A DNA stretch of 64,000 bases from Pyrenophora tritici-repentis (GCF_003171515.1 NC_089394.1:62001-126000), one strand, 5' to 3'; shown: positions 18,156 through 28,822, counted from the first letter of the stretch. The notes: generated from the sequence alone by a model not told the origin. Made by a program: numbers and translations.

Positions 18156-21100
18156 ATGGCATCCTCGAGCGCTCGGGACGATCAAGTTGTCAGTCGCGCA
18201 TCAGTTATCCTCGAGAACCAGAGCGATTGGAAGCTCTGGTACTCCTTGAAGAAGGAGTTCGCCACCGTCAAAGGTGTGTGGGAATACTGCGATCCTTCCA
18301 CAAACAAGCTACCTCCAACTGTCGATGACGAGCCATCAGACACTGCTTCAGACAGTGCGTGGAGGAGGTGGGAGATCAAGACGAATGCTCAGAAGGCTAC
18401 CCTCAAGGCTATAGGAGAGGTTAACCTTGAAATCACACGGACGGTAGCTCGATCAAAGCTGCATCTTATTACCAACCTAGATCTGGACGTACGATTACGT
18501 CTTAGAACACTTCAGGATCACTTTCGGATCACTAATCAACAGCAAATTCTAGAGCTTTCTTCGCAATATGCTGCTATTCAGCAGAAGCGGAGGAACCAGA
18601 ACGTTGATACGTGGCTAAACGAATATTCTCGAATTGCGTCTCTCTGCCAATCAGAAGATATGGCTGAGATGAAAGGGACACGTCCACAGTGGGCCTTCAT
18701 ACAGGCTGTTGAAGCCCAAGGAGATGCTGACTGGTCTAACCAGCATTTCACTCTAATGATTGGCTGTGAGGAGGACAAAAAGGACCCTCCAACACTTGAA
18801 GCTTTGATTAACCGATACCGACGATGGATCGCGACGAAGCGTACCCACACGAAGACTCTTGGCAGCTTTGCAGCCAAGGACAGCACCCAGGCCACCCAGG
18901 CTACTCTAGCTATCACCGACACAAGGCCAAACAACCGTCCGCAATGCGTCTGTGGCCTCTATCACAATATCTTAGAGTGCTACACTCTAAACGAAACGGC
19001 AGAAGGCCGTCCAGAAGGTTTTAGACCAAATCGAACAAGACTCAGCACAGTTCGTACTGCTTTTAAGGATCGCGAGCTCTTGAAGAAGATCAAGAAGCTC
19101 TACAAGGATAACAACGTCCGATGGACGTTCGATACAGCACAAAACTCCGATCGATCTGAGAAGAAGACCGAGAATAAGACCGAGAATAAGACCGATAGAC
19201 CCACTTCAGCATCCAGAGGCCGACGACCTTACGCTGATCGAATCGACGACAATGACTCGAACGGAGACTATTACGCAAACAATGCGTTTCACTTGGCTCA
19301 GATTACAACACCAAAAGGTGATACTCTGCTCGACAGATGGATCGTTGATCCTGGTTCCAACGTCCATATCTGCAACTCGACCTATTTCAACTGGCGTACG
19401 ACGTCAAATGCCAAATCAACCGACGTTATCTTCGCAGGCGCAACTAGCTATCAGGTTGCTGCCTGGGGGGAGGTGATCATCAATGTTAATCGAGGCAATC
19501 AGAAGAAGGATATACTCCTGACGCATGTCGCGTACGTACCAGGTTTTCTCACGAACCTCTTCGCCCTTGGACGCTGCCGACGCTCAGGCATCCACTTCGA
19601 TTCAGGGCGCAACATCCTCTACAAAGAGAGGATCTCCAATGTTGTAGCCAACCTTGAATACAGTCATGGCCACTGGCTGCTCGATGCGAAGGAGGCTGAT
19701 CGCCCTCCTCGCCATGAGCTTCTCAGCATGGCTGCAAGATCGAGCCAGGAGAAGGCTCCTCAAACTGTCACTGCGATGCGAGCGCATCAACTGCTCGGAC
19801 ACCCAAGCTATCAGGCACTTGAACACCTTCAAGATGCAACTACTGGCCTCAAGATAGGCACAAACGGAAAAGGAGATCCATGGACAGACGATTGTGTATC
19901 GTGTATTCAAGGCAAGATGAAGGAAGACATCAGTCGCCGTCCTCGCGCTGATAAAGCCTGTCGACCTTTCTATCGCATTTCAATCGACATTATCCAACTT
20001 CAGGAACATGGCGCAGTATGTTACAACGGTGACGTATGGGCATTGCATGCAGTGTGTGAGTACACGAAATTTCATGAGATCTGTACTCTCAGGAGTCGAC
20101 ACAAAGCTACTGTTGTTCCTGCTATTATTCGACTCATCAACAAGATTGAAAGAGTATACGGCTACCAGGTAGCTATAGTCTTCATGGATGGAGACGTTGG
20201 GTATGGCAGAGCTGAGGCACACCTCGGTTCCTCTGCTCAAGAAGAGCTATCATCAGCAGGTATTAAGGTAGAAATGAGATCACCTGATACTCCAGCACAG
20301 CTGGGGGTGCGGAGAGAGCTGGAGCCGTGATTGTTACAGTCGCCAGAGTCATCCGTATCCATGCTGGTCTACCTAAGGCACTAGCTAATGAGCTAGTCTG
20401 TACTGCGGTAAGACTCCTCAACGTCACTCCGACAAAGGCTCTTGAATGGCGTACGCCACAAGAGATGGTCACTGGCATTCGACCAGATCTATCACGACTC
20501 CATATCATTGGAAGCCGTGGATTCATACTTGACAAGCATCTCCTAAGAGGGGATAAACTGGAGAAGCGCACCTTTGAAGGATTCCTTATTGGATACGACG
20601 CTTCGAACATCTATCGAGTCTGGATACCTACCACGAATCGAGTTATCCGTGTACGAGATGTACGCTTCATTGATGAGCTTTACAAGGAGAAGCCATCAAC
20701 AACACCCGTGGAGCCTCGCATTATCGAGACGGTCCACATTCCTGAGGAGGAATACGATGGAGATACCATTGTCGTGGCGCAGCCTGTACGACAACGACAG
20801 GAAGCAATCACTACGCCTGTCCTACCACTAGATCATGTATCTGAAAAGGAGTATGATAGTGACACTATTGCAGTGTATCAGAAGCCTGTTCGCCAACTCC
20901 TCTCTCCATCTCCTACACCCGCTTTCGAAGGACAAGATCGAAGTCCTTCTCCTGATCCAGTTGAACAACAACTACTGCAGGAGTCCTCTGCTTTGATGGA
21001 CTCATCTCCACACAGGACACCTGGGGGGTGGAACAACTACGACGACGACGCTGAGATCTACATACCAGATCGACATCAGAACAATGCTCCGCAACGACGA

Positions 21101-22918
21101 GACCCGAATCTCTCACAGGACAACATCATCACTGGCAGACGACGTCGCCAAGCGCACTACATCGAGGCAGCCCCTGACCTTTCTAAGTACTTTGCTTTTT
21201 CTGCTACGATTGCGCAAGCAAATGATGCTATCTCAGCTGCATCACAACCAACGCGATCTGATCCTACTCGCATTCATCGCGATGATCTTCCGCCTCCACC
21301 ACGTCACTGGAAAGAACTGAAACGTCACGCTCATGGAAAGCAATTTGAAGCTGCTGCTTACGCAGAATTCAACAGCTGCTGGAAGAAAGGCACCTTTGCC
21401 AAACCAGACATCACAGCAGACACAACAGATGCTGTACCCTTGATGTGGGTATTCACCTACAAATTTGATGAAGATGGATATCTTCTCAAATACAAGGCTC
21501 GAATTGTCGTCCGAGGAGATCTGCAGGATCAGTACGGCGATACGTACGCAGCTACTCTTGCTGCTCGCCTCTTCCGAGCTCTTATGGCTCTTGCATGTGC
21601 TTTCAACCTTAACGCAATGCAATACGATGTGCCAAACGCGTTCCTTAACGCTACACTTAATCGTCCTCTACATGTACGAACTCCGGATGGATTCCAGGAT
21701 AGATACGGCCAGATTCTTCGACTTCTGCGCGCCCTGTATGGCCTGAAGGAAGCTCCACGCTTGTGGGCTATACACCTCCAAGCTTCACTGCGAAAGCTTG
21801 GGCTACACCCTGTTCAAGGGTTCCCATGCCTTTGGATGAACGATCGGATAATCCTGTTCTTCTACGTGGACGATATCATCATCCTCTATCACCCCGACTA
21901 CCAAGAAGATTTCGAGAAGCTCGAACGACAGCTTATTAAGCTATATAGCCTGCGCCAAATGGGCAACGTTAAATGGTTCCTCGGTATTCGAGTTGAGCGA
22001 GTTCTTGCTAGCCGCCAGCTCTACCTAGTCCAGGATGCGTTCATCAACAAGGTCTGCACTGAGTTTGACCTTATCCGCTCTGATGGAAGATACCCTTCCA
22101 CGCCTCTCTCCTCTACGTCGAGGCTATTACCCTACGATGGAGTGTCTGATCCTTTGCTTACGAAAACCTATCAACGCCTTGTTGGCAACCTAGCGTACAT
22201 TGAGATCATGACGCGTCCTGACGTCGCTCACGCTCACTCAATCCTTTCACGGTTCCTGATCAATCCAGGACCAGTTCACCTCTCGGAGATCAAGCACGTG
22301 TGGCAATACCTGTACGGTACTAGGTATCTGGCCATCAGTGCTCGAGGGGGTGAGCCTACCCAGACGTTTGCAACAAAGATCAACTCAACACTGCCTACGT
22401 TCTTCGGTGCTGCTGATGCCTCATTCGGAGACGATGTAGAGACTCGTCGATCATCTGCTGGATACGTTTTTATGCTGTACGGCATGCCTGTTGACTGGAA
22501 GGCTACCGTACTTCGATCAGTAACCCGCTCTACTACTGAAGCAGAGCTCTACGCTCTCTCTGCTGCTGGCGTTGAATCGCAATACTGGGATCGCTTCTGC
22601 CGCAACATTGGCTTCACGCTTCACACCAAGAAGGCTCTCTGGTGTGACAACGCTCAGACTGTACGCCTCGTACAAGGCGATTCTGATCGAATTCAAACCA
22701 AGCTTCGTCACGTCGACATTCATCAAATGTGGCTCCGCCAAGAGGTGGAAGCTGAAAGGATCACTGTTGAGTGGAAGCCTACTGCTGAGATGCCTGCTGA
22801 CGGCTTCACTAAGCTACTTCCTCGTCAGAAACACGAGAACTTTGTCAGACAGCTGGGCATGAAGGACATCCGTCATCTCATCGTCAAGGACGTGCCATGT
22901 CCTGTGCCTCATCCATAG
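18156..22918 (+). pseudogene. Copia gag-pol polyprotein with one frameshift
   Basis: ATG 18156 (MASSSARDD) opens Gag. A CCHC-like motif (CVCGLYHNILECYTLN), the protease (WIVDPGSNVHICNS) and integrase (GHPSYQALEHL, zinc motif C..C, catalytic region to SPDTPAQLG) follow to 20330. The frame then changes and continues 20327-22918 with the rest of integrase, reverse transcriptase (FLNATLNRPLHV, FFYVDDIIIL) and RNase H (FFGAADASFGDD, then TEAELYALS). The break is at a run of five G (20303-20307); one extra G would restore the usual integrase text at that point. Otherwise there are no stops over 4.7 kb, so this is either a very recent inactivation or an assembly error. Confidence 0.9.
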
Positions 22919-22970
22919 TTTAGTCTGCATCTCTTTCAATTTGTTTTTGAGGTATCCATCTAATATGGAA

Positions 22971-22983
22971 ACCTCAGGGGGTG
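22971..22983 (+). promoter_or_regulatory. Copia polypurine tract
   Basis: ACCTCAGGGGGTG immediately precedes the 3' LTR. The same CTCAGGGGGTG is repeated inside the LTR start. Confidence 0.6.
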
Positions 22984-23150
22984 TGTCAGCCCTCAGGGGG
23001 TGTGTCAACTAGAATGTTCTACTATCGTCACAGCTACGTAACACACTGCTGATCTGGAATGCTCCAGATACTCTACTTCATGTATATAGTCGCTCTCTGC
23101 AACTCTCTCAATAGAACAACCTTCTCTCTCATCTCTCCTCCGATCCAACA
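22984..23150 (+). repeat. Copia 3' LTR
   Basis: 167 bp, read as identical to the 5' LTR, followed by the TACTC duplication. Confidence 0.93.
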
Positions 23151-23469
23151 TACTCCACAACAGTGTCAACAACAATGGGAGGCTGAGTGGGAAGCTCTGC
23201 CTCAAGAAATAATCAATAGGTGGGTGATGGGGATTCCTAAGGTGGTGCGTAGGATCATTCAAAATGATAGCAACAACAACTTCCATGGGTGAGGCGCAAC
23301 TCTAGAAAATCGCTATATTAATAGCTCTAATACAATCGAATAACCTTATCTTTTTCAGCTCTAAAAATGAGCGCGTTGTGTTGTTGCTTCATTGTTTTGT
23401 ATGGCTGTGCAGCCAAAAAAGTGAAGTTCCTACATGGGTGGGGACACACTAAAAACGAGCTCCTTCGTA

Positions 23470-23967
23470 CCCCAGCCAATACCTCAGCCATGACCTCAGC
23501 CACAGGGCTCCTGCACGTATTGGGAACAGCCTCACAACGAAGCTCAGTTCTAATGTGTTCGTGTCATTCCCAAGCCGGCTACGCCGGCTGCCGTCATCCG
23601 TGTGAAGGTCCCAGCGATGAGTCGCACTCGTAACGCACGGTACATTTGCAATGGCTATCAGAGGAGACATCGGCGGGGGTAAGTCGTCGCTGTCTTATGC
23701 AAAAGAACTGCAGCATAGCATCGATGCTGGTGGCGTTGCGCTATGGCTTATTTATCAAGCTGTGCCACCGAGCACCAGTTAAAACCCAGTTGCTGGTACA
23801 GATGGTTTCCTTCTCTAGCGGCAACGGGAGTAAGCCACCGTGATGCCCCCAACTTGCTCACCACCACAAACATAAGGTTGTTGTAACGCGTGCAATAGGT
23901 ATTATCCTAAGATTTTTTTAACAGAGTCATTTTTATCAGGCTTGCAACCACTTTGTACTAATTGTAT
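23470..23967. other. No recognisable gene
   Basis: A short palindromic AGCCGGCTACGCCGGCT lies at about 23573-23589. Otherwise nothing is recognised before the sirtuin stop codon. Confidence 0.5.
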
Positions 23968-25265
23968 CTACGTGGGAGGCGGATAGGGCGGCCGTGACTG
24001 CTCAACTTGGGCGCCCCTCGTTACATGATCAATTCCGAATACTTCCGGAGGCTGCTCCGTAGTGGGTTCCGACTCTAGAGGGACCCTATTCATCCATATT
24101 ACCGTTCCTCCTCGTGACTTGGAGCTCCGACACAGACTATACGCAAGTTTTCTTGTATGTGGTATCTTGAGCCGGGTTCCGACCAACACAACTGCATCCA
24201 CATTGTCTAAAGCATCTTGTTCCCATGTCGCCGCGATTTCCTCAGCATCTGGGCTTACCTCTCCATAGAGTAGGATCTTGGGCCGCCAAACGCCAACAGG
24301 CAGGCCCCTCTTGCCTCCCGATTTGCGCCTTTCGCTCTTAAGACGACACTCTTCGCAAGGAAACCCAAAAGTGTCATCGTAAACCGCGAATGGTACGTGC
24401 TTCGTTTCGTGACACATTGTGTAGATGAACGTATCCAACCGTCCGTGCAGCGAGATGGTCCGACTAGATAACTTATGTAGGGAGGTATCTAGACAGTCGA
24501 TATTTTGGGTGTAGTGGCGAAGAAGACGGGAAGTACTGGCAAGCTCATCCAGAAAGTGGTGGAAGGGAGTGGGCTGTGCTTTCGAGCATATATTGTAGAG
24601 AGCACGACTCCAACTAAGAAATTCCTCGGACCAGATAGCAGAGATGTCTAACATATTACGACTGGACATTTTGGTCCTAGAGCGACTCTGGAAGTCGTCC
24701 ACTACCAGGAGGGTTAACAGACGAACGTACCACAATCTCTTAGTGACTCACCTCCAGCACTTGTAGAGATCCCAGCACCCGTTATAAAGACAATCTTGTT
24801 CTTGTCTTGAACAATTTCCCGTAATGAAGGATTGTTCTGGGAGAGAGACGGGCCACTGTGTGGAATGCTGTCGTCTTCGACGAGAATGGGGAATAAGAAA
24901 CTACTACTCGGACGAAGGCCATTTTTGTCGTCGTCGTGGTTAATTGAGTCGAGTTTATTGCCCCGACCATCGGACGCATCTACATCCTCTTTTTCGGGCA
25001 CTGTTGCCGGTGAGGCGTCGTCCATCTTGACGTCATGCAGGTCGACGGGCTGGATCCTTTTGTTTTGCAATGACTCAGATTCAGACTTGGAGGAAGCAGA
25101 GGAGGCGCTGCTGTCGTCAGAGTCTCGGATGGTTACGACTTGTTTTGACCGAGTACGCCTCCCGTGGTTCGACGCATTAAGGAGGACCTTGGAGGGAATG
25201 CGCCGAGATGAGCAGACGTAGACGATGTCGCGACTTAATTCTAAACTGGGAGTACGAGGTCGCGC
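23968..25265 (-). CDS. Sirtuin (Hst3/Hst4-like NAD-dependent deacetylase), possibly 5'-incomplete
   Basis: From the first in-frame ATG (25025), exons 25025-24752 and 24701-23968 encode 335 residues with a 50-bp intron (24702-24751, GTGAGT..TGTTAAC..GTAG). The frame stays open upstream to 25265 without an ATG, so a first exon may be missing. Sir2 motifs in order: FITGAGISTSAG (NAD binding) spliced to VDDFQS; LLRHYTQNID; the catalytic histidine in SLHGRLD; and Hst3/4-type GVWRPKILLYGE and VLVGTRLKI. Zinc ligands look incomplete: CEEC is present, but the first pair reads YTMC where family members usually show two cysteines. Family members use NAD to deacetylate histones or other proteins in the nucleus. 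It is divergent to the NLR at 25654. Confidence 0.75.
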
Positions 25266-25653
25266 TTAAGATACGCTTGTAGTAGGTTTCCTAGATAGCT
25301 AACCAACCCTATGCGAAAGCAAAGTGCGCGTTGCGGTACCATAAGTTAGATCCCGTCCCCTACGCCCAGTTTCGCGTAACCGCCTCATCACGCGTAGCCG
25401 CCCCCAGCGTCGCGCCAGAACGGCCCTCGCAGCCCGCCAGACAGCGTCTCTCATAGGCCGCCATATAGCACTGCAGCATTATAGCACAATATGCGCAGCA
25501 GGCTGAGACGGCCAGGCTAACACGGCCAGACCGAGATGGCCAGGCTGAGGCGACCAGGCTGAGGCGACCATGCCTTCCTGCTGCACTTATCTTTGCTGGA
25601 GCAGCCTGCCATCGCCTCCTGTTTCTGCTGTGTTCAGTTGCAGTTACACAAAC
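25266..25653. promoter_or_regulatory. Shared divergent upstream region of sirtuin and NLR
   Basis: About 390 bp separates the open frame of the sirtuin from the ATG of the PNP gene. It contains short repeated blocks (GGCCAGGCTGAGGCGACCA and variants, about 25500-25570) just before the NLR. No clear TATA box is seen. A divergent shared promoter is an inference from layout. Confidence 0.4.
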
Positions 25654-26628
25654 ATGGCCGGCACTAAGCCTACTAGCTGCGCCGACTACCACGTAGCATG
25701 GATCTGTCCTGTCGCCGACATTGAGCTTCTGCCTGCGCGCCTGATGCTTGACGAGGAGTACCCCACCCCGCTGTACGACACGCACTACGATGAGAACACC
25801 TACGTCTGCGGCACTATCAGCGGCCATGCAGTCGTCGTCGCAACCTGTCCACCAGGCGAGACGGGCAACGTCAACGCCGGGCGCTTGACGGGGTCGATGT
25901 TCAAGACGTTTCCCAACATCCGCATGGCAGTGCTTGTGGGCATTGGAGGCGGAATTCCTGGCCTGGCTGTGTCGGAAGACTCCCTCGAGAACGTCCACCT
26001 TGGAGACGTGGTGGTAGGATGGCCGGGCGACGGCAAGCCCGCGTGTGTCTACCATGAGCGAGGCAGATGGAAAGTCGACGGACAGTTTGAGATGGTGGGC
26101 ACGATGGGAAACCCAGACTGGAGGCTGACCAACGCGCTCGGCTTCCTTGCGGTGGACTACGAAATGGGCAAAACGACGTTTGAAGATCAGCTTGCGAGAC
26201 TACAGCGGTCCAAATCAAAGAAGAAGTTCACACGCCCTAGACTCAAACACGACAAACTCTTCAAGACGACGTACCGTCATGCCGGCGACTATAGATCGAA
26301 TTGCACAACGTGCGACCCGAGCGAGCTCGTCCAGCGACCCCAACGCAGCGAGGAACAGCAGCACACGCTCGTGTTCCATCGAGGGAGGATTGCCACTGGC
26401 AATGCGGTTATCCACGATGGTGAGCTGCGGGACCAGATCAGGGCTCGATGCGACGGGGCGCTCTGTGTGGAGATGGAGGCGGCAGGCGTCGACGCGAACA
26501 GACGATGCCTAGTCATCCGCGGCATCTCCAACTATGCGGACTCGCACAAGAGCGACATGTGGAGGTCATACGCGGCTGGCAACGCGGCTGCGTTTACGAG
26601 AGAGCTGCTATGCAAAATTCAGCCATGA
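25654..26628 (+). CDS. PNP/UDP-phosphorylase-like domain (NLR N-terminal part)
   Basis: ATG 25654 sits in good context (AAACATGG) and fits the usual start of fungal PNP-type NLRs; the frame also opens earlier at 25570. It encodes 324 residues: YHVAWICPVADIELLPARLMLDEE, then GHAVVVATCPPGETGN, MAVLVGIGGGIP and LGDVVVGWP, and near the end VEMEAAGVDAN and RGISNYADSHKSDMWRSYAAG. These are nucleoside-phosphorylase-fold motifs. In fungal NLRs this domain is the N-terminal effector, followed at once by NB-ARC. Here a TGA closes the frame at 26626 and the NB-ARC frame opens at 26765. The two are either one gene with an intron that I cannot place cleanly, or a gene split by a CGA-to-TGA type nonsense change. 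Confidence 0.85.
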   Translation: MAGTKPTSCADYHVAWICPVADIELLPARLMLDEEYPTPLYDTHYDENTYVCGTISGHAVVVATCPPGETGNVNAGRLTGSMFKTFPNIRMAVLVGIGGGIPGLAVSEDSLENVHLGDVVVGWPGDGKPACVYHERGRWKVDGQFEMVGTMGNPDWRLTNALGFLAVDYEMGKTTFEDQLARLQRSKSKKKFTRPRLKHDKLFKTTYRHAGDYRSNCTTCDPSELVQRPQRSEEQQHTLVFHRGRIATGNAVIHDGELRDQIRARCDGALCVEMEAAGVDANRRCLVIRGISNYADSHKSDMWRSYAAGNAAAFTRELLCKIQP

Positions 26629-26764
26629 GAAGTAAAGAAGATGGAACCTGAAGGTCAGTAGTAGCTCTATCTAGTTGCAGATTGTGTTTTCTATAGCATA
26701 GCAGTGGATTAATGTAGTCCTTTGTTAGCAGTTGACACGTTGCGCAGTGTGCTAATGTAGAACA

Positions 26765-28822
26765 GTGCTATGGCTCGTCCCATTACCTAGACCACAGTCC
26801 TTTGTCGGCCGCACGACTCAGCTTGCCCAGCTTAGTACACACATATCGTTACAAGGGTGCCACCGACTCGCTATATATGGCCTCGGCGGCTGCGGGAAGA
26901 CAGCCCTTGCTCTCGAGGCGGCTTATCGGGCGGGAGAGCAGCAGCCTGCGCATGCCATCTTCTGGGTACCAGCGGTCAGCCGAGAGAGCTTCGAGCAGGC
27001 GTACCGAGAGATAGGACGAAGGCTGCGCATACCGGGCATCACCGGCGCCAAGGCTGACGTGAAGCAGCTCGTCAAGGCGAGACTGAGCGACGAAGGCTTT
27101 GGGCAGTGGCTGATGGTTGTCGACAACGCAGACGACGTCGACGTTCTTTTCGAAGTAGTCGGGGAAGGACGCAGCGGAGACCGGCTAATTGACTACCTCC
27201 CGCACAGCCGCAAAGGCTCCATCGTGTTTACTACCCGGGCCCGCAAGGCTGCAATCGACCTGGCTGAGAATAACGTTATAGTGCTGGGTGAGCTGAGCGA
27301 GAGAGAAGCATTGGAAATGGTAAGAACACGCCTGATTCTCGAACAACAATATCAAGTTGAGGATGAAGTGACGGTCCGCGAGTTTCTGGGCATGCTCGCC
27401 TTCCTTGCTCTTGCGATCGTCCAGGCAGTAGCGTTTATCAACCGAAACGATAGTACGCTTTCTGGCTATATTCGACTATACCGAGCGAGCGAGGAAGAGG
27501 CAGGCAAGCTTCTTAGTAAAGAATTCAAGGACCAAAGCAGATATGAAGAGATTGAGAACGCTATCGCTACAACGTGGTACATCTCTTTTGAACAGATTCA
27601 GAAGCATGACAAAGTAGCTGCAGGCTACTTGTCGTTTATGGCATGTACAACAAACAACAACATACCTCTCTCCATGTTACCAATCGAGGGATCGGAAGTG
27701 GAACAGATTGAGGCGATAGGGACGTTGAAAGCATATACCTTCATCACTGAGCGACAGCCTCAAGCAGATAGGCACAAAGCGCAAGAACAGCAGGAACACT
27801 CACTGAAATCAACTGCGGCATTCAACGTCCACCCCCTAGTGCACCTAGCAATGCAGGGTTGGCTAAAGGCTCATGACCAGTGGTTTGGCTGGGCCGAGAG
27901 GACAATGATGCGGCTAGTAGAGGTTCTCTCTCTTGGCGAAATTAGATTAAGAAAGTCCTGGATGCCATATTTGCCACACGCTACATGTGTCGCGGATATT
28001 CATGAAATCTTAGAGTCGGAAGGTAGATTAACACTGCTGAAACAGGTGGGACGTTGGGAGCATGTGCTGGGACGGGATCGAGCAGCAGAGAAAGCTCACC
28101 GGCACGTGCTGAAAAGACAAGAATCTACGTTAGGAAAGGAGCACGTGGAGATGCTGGCGAGCATGAGCATGCTGGCACATACACTATGCGGCCAGGGAAA
28201 GTACGCAGAGGCAGAGGTGATAGATCGAGAGACGCTGGCACTAAGGGAGAAGGTGTCAGGAAAAGAGCATCCAGACACGATAACGAGCATGAACCACCTG
28301 GCACAAGCACTTGGCGGCCAGGGAAAGTACGCAGAGGCCGAGGCGATGCATCGAGAGATGCTGGCACTAAGGGAGAAGGTGCTCGGGCATGAGCATCCAG
28401 ACACCCTGGCGAGCATGAGCAACTTGGCGCTAGTGCTGGACAAGCAGGGCAAGTACGAAGAGGCCGAGGCGATGAACCGACAGACGCTGGCGCGGCGAGA
28501 GAATGTGCTGGGGCCTGAGCATCCAGACACCTTGACGAGCGTGTACTACCTAGCTCATCTTCTTGCGAAACAGCATCGCGTCGATGAGTCTTTACTTCTT
28601 TACCAAAGGGCATCCGCTGGGTACGACACCGCCCTTAGAAAGGGCCATCCGACTGTCTTGGTGTGCGACCAACATTATGCTGATCTGTGCGCGACACAAG
28701 AGCAGCGTCGACCTGCCTGTTCTCCTAGCACGTTAGATAGTGGTGCAGTAACATCTACAAGCAAGAGATCAAGACTGTCACGTGGTCTAGCCAAGATTGG
28801 CATTAAAAGTTTGAAACATTAA
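26765..28822 (+). CDS. NB-ARC and TPR domain protein (NLR C-terminal part)
   Basis: The open frame of 685 codons has no ATG at its left edge, as expected if it is a downstream exon. A 3' splice-like CCACAG at about 26793 leads into FVGRTTQLAQL in frame. NB-ARC features follow: P-loop GLGGCGKTALA, Walker B LMVVDNADD, the RNBS-like VFTTRARKAA, and an MHD-like region VHPLVHLAM. The C-terminus carries at least three tetratricopeptide repeats of 42 residues (HPDTLTSM..LA..L..QGKY.EAEAM.R..LALREKV). In fungi such proteins act as cytosolic switch receptors in nonself recognition or programmed cell death. With the PNP part at 25654 this makes a complete PNP-NB-ARC-TPR architecture. Confidence 0.85.
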   Translation: MLWLVPLPRPQSFVGRTTQLAQLSTHISLQGCHRLAIYGLGGCGKTALALEAAYRAGEQQPAHAIFWVPAVSRESFEQAYREIGRRLRIPGITGAKADVKQLVKARLSDEGFGQWLMVVDNADDVDVLFEVVGEGRSGDRLIDYLPHSRKGSIVFTTRARKAAIDLAENNVIVLGELSEREALEMVRTRLILEQQYQVEDEVTVREFLGMLAFLALAIVQAVAFINRNDSTLSGYIRLYRASEEEAGKLLSKEFKDQSRYEEIENAIATTWYISFEQIQKHDKVAAGYLSFMACTTNNNIPLSMLPIEGSEVEQIEAIGTLKAYTFITERQPQADRHKAQEQQEHSLKSTAAFNVHPLVHLAMQGWLKAHDQWFGWAERTMMRLVEVLSLGEIRLRKSWMPYLPHATCVADIHEILESEGRLTLLKQVGRWEHVLGRDRAAEKAHRHVLKRQESTLGKEHVEMLASMSMLAHTLCGQGKYAEAEVIDRETLALREKVSGKEHPDTITSMNHLAQALGGQGKYAEAEAMHREMLALREKVLGHEHPDTLASMSNLALVLDKQGKYEEAEAMNRQTLARRENVLGPEHPDTLTSVYYLAHLLAKQHRVDESLLLYQRASAGYDTALRKGHPTVLVCDQHYADLCATQEQRRPACSPSTLDSGAVTSTSKRSRLSRGLAKIGIKSLKH
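28133..28536 (+). repeat. 126-bp tandem repeat encoding TPR units
   Basis: Three or more 126-bp units, each encoding 42 residues, are highly similar at DNA level (GGCCAGGGAAAGTACGCAGA recurs with period 126). The last unit is more diverged (CACGTCGATGAGTC region). Confidence 0.8.

Larger units (their letters stand above)
17772..23150 (+). mobile_element. Full-length Ty1/Copia retrotransposon
   Basis: A 5,379-bp element with 167-bp LTRs that I read as identical, beginning TGTCAGCC and ending CAACA, flanked by a perfect 5-bp duplication TACTC (17767-17771 and 23151-23155). Identical LTRs imply a recent insertion. It lies inside the Tc1-like transposase. Confidence 0.95.
16542..23292 (+). pseudogene. 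Tc1/mariner-like transposase, frameshifted and split by Copia
   Basis: Exon-like parts are 16542 to about 17505, then a one-base frame change, 17510-17771, the Copia insertion (17772-23150 plus its duplicated TACTC), and 23156-23292. The N-terminus has a helix-turn-helix typical of Tc1 (NVSHHAIAAALHRDRSGISKLMKR). The DDE catalytic motifs follow: VVFTDETPARVG, CYLLEDGAPPHKS and SPDGNASEHAWSWLRR, a DDE triad. The reading frame after Copia rejoins exactly (QFTPSCT, then PQQCQQQWEAEWEALPQEII). The frameshift near 17505 would kill activity independently of the insertion. Confidence 0.88.
16438..23467 (+). mobile_element. Tc1-like transposon, split by a Copia element
   Basis: Ends CGAAAGAGCTCGTTTTTAG (left) and CGAAGGAGCTCGTTTTTAG (right, minus strand) are each flanked by TA (16436-16437 and 23468-23469). 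Without the internal Copia and one TACTC duplication the element is about 1.65 kb, normal for a fungal Tc1-like transposon. Confidence 0.9.

Noticed and set aside
20300..20335. Programmed gag-pol frameshift in Copia
   Set aside because: It lies inside integrase, not between Gag and protease, so a one-base loss in a G run is simpler.
25360..26055. 231-codon frame opposite the PNP gene
   Set aside because: GC-rich antisense shadow of the PNP domain, low complexity, no motifs.
28096..28613. Frames opposite the TPR repeats
   Set aside because: Serine/proline-rich antisense copies of the 126-bp repeat.
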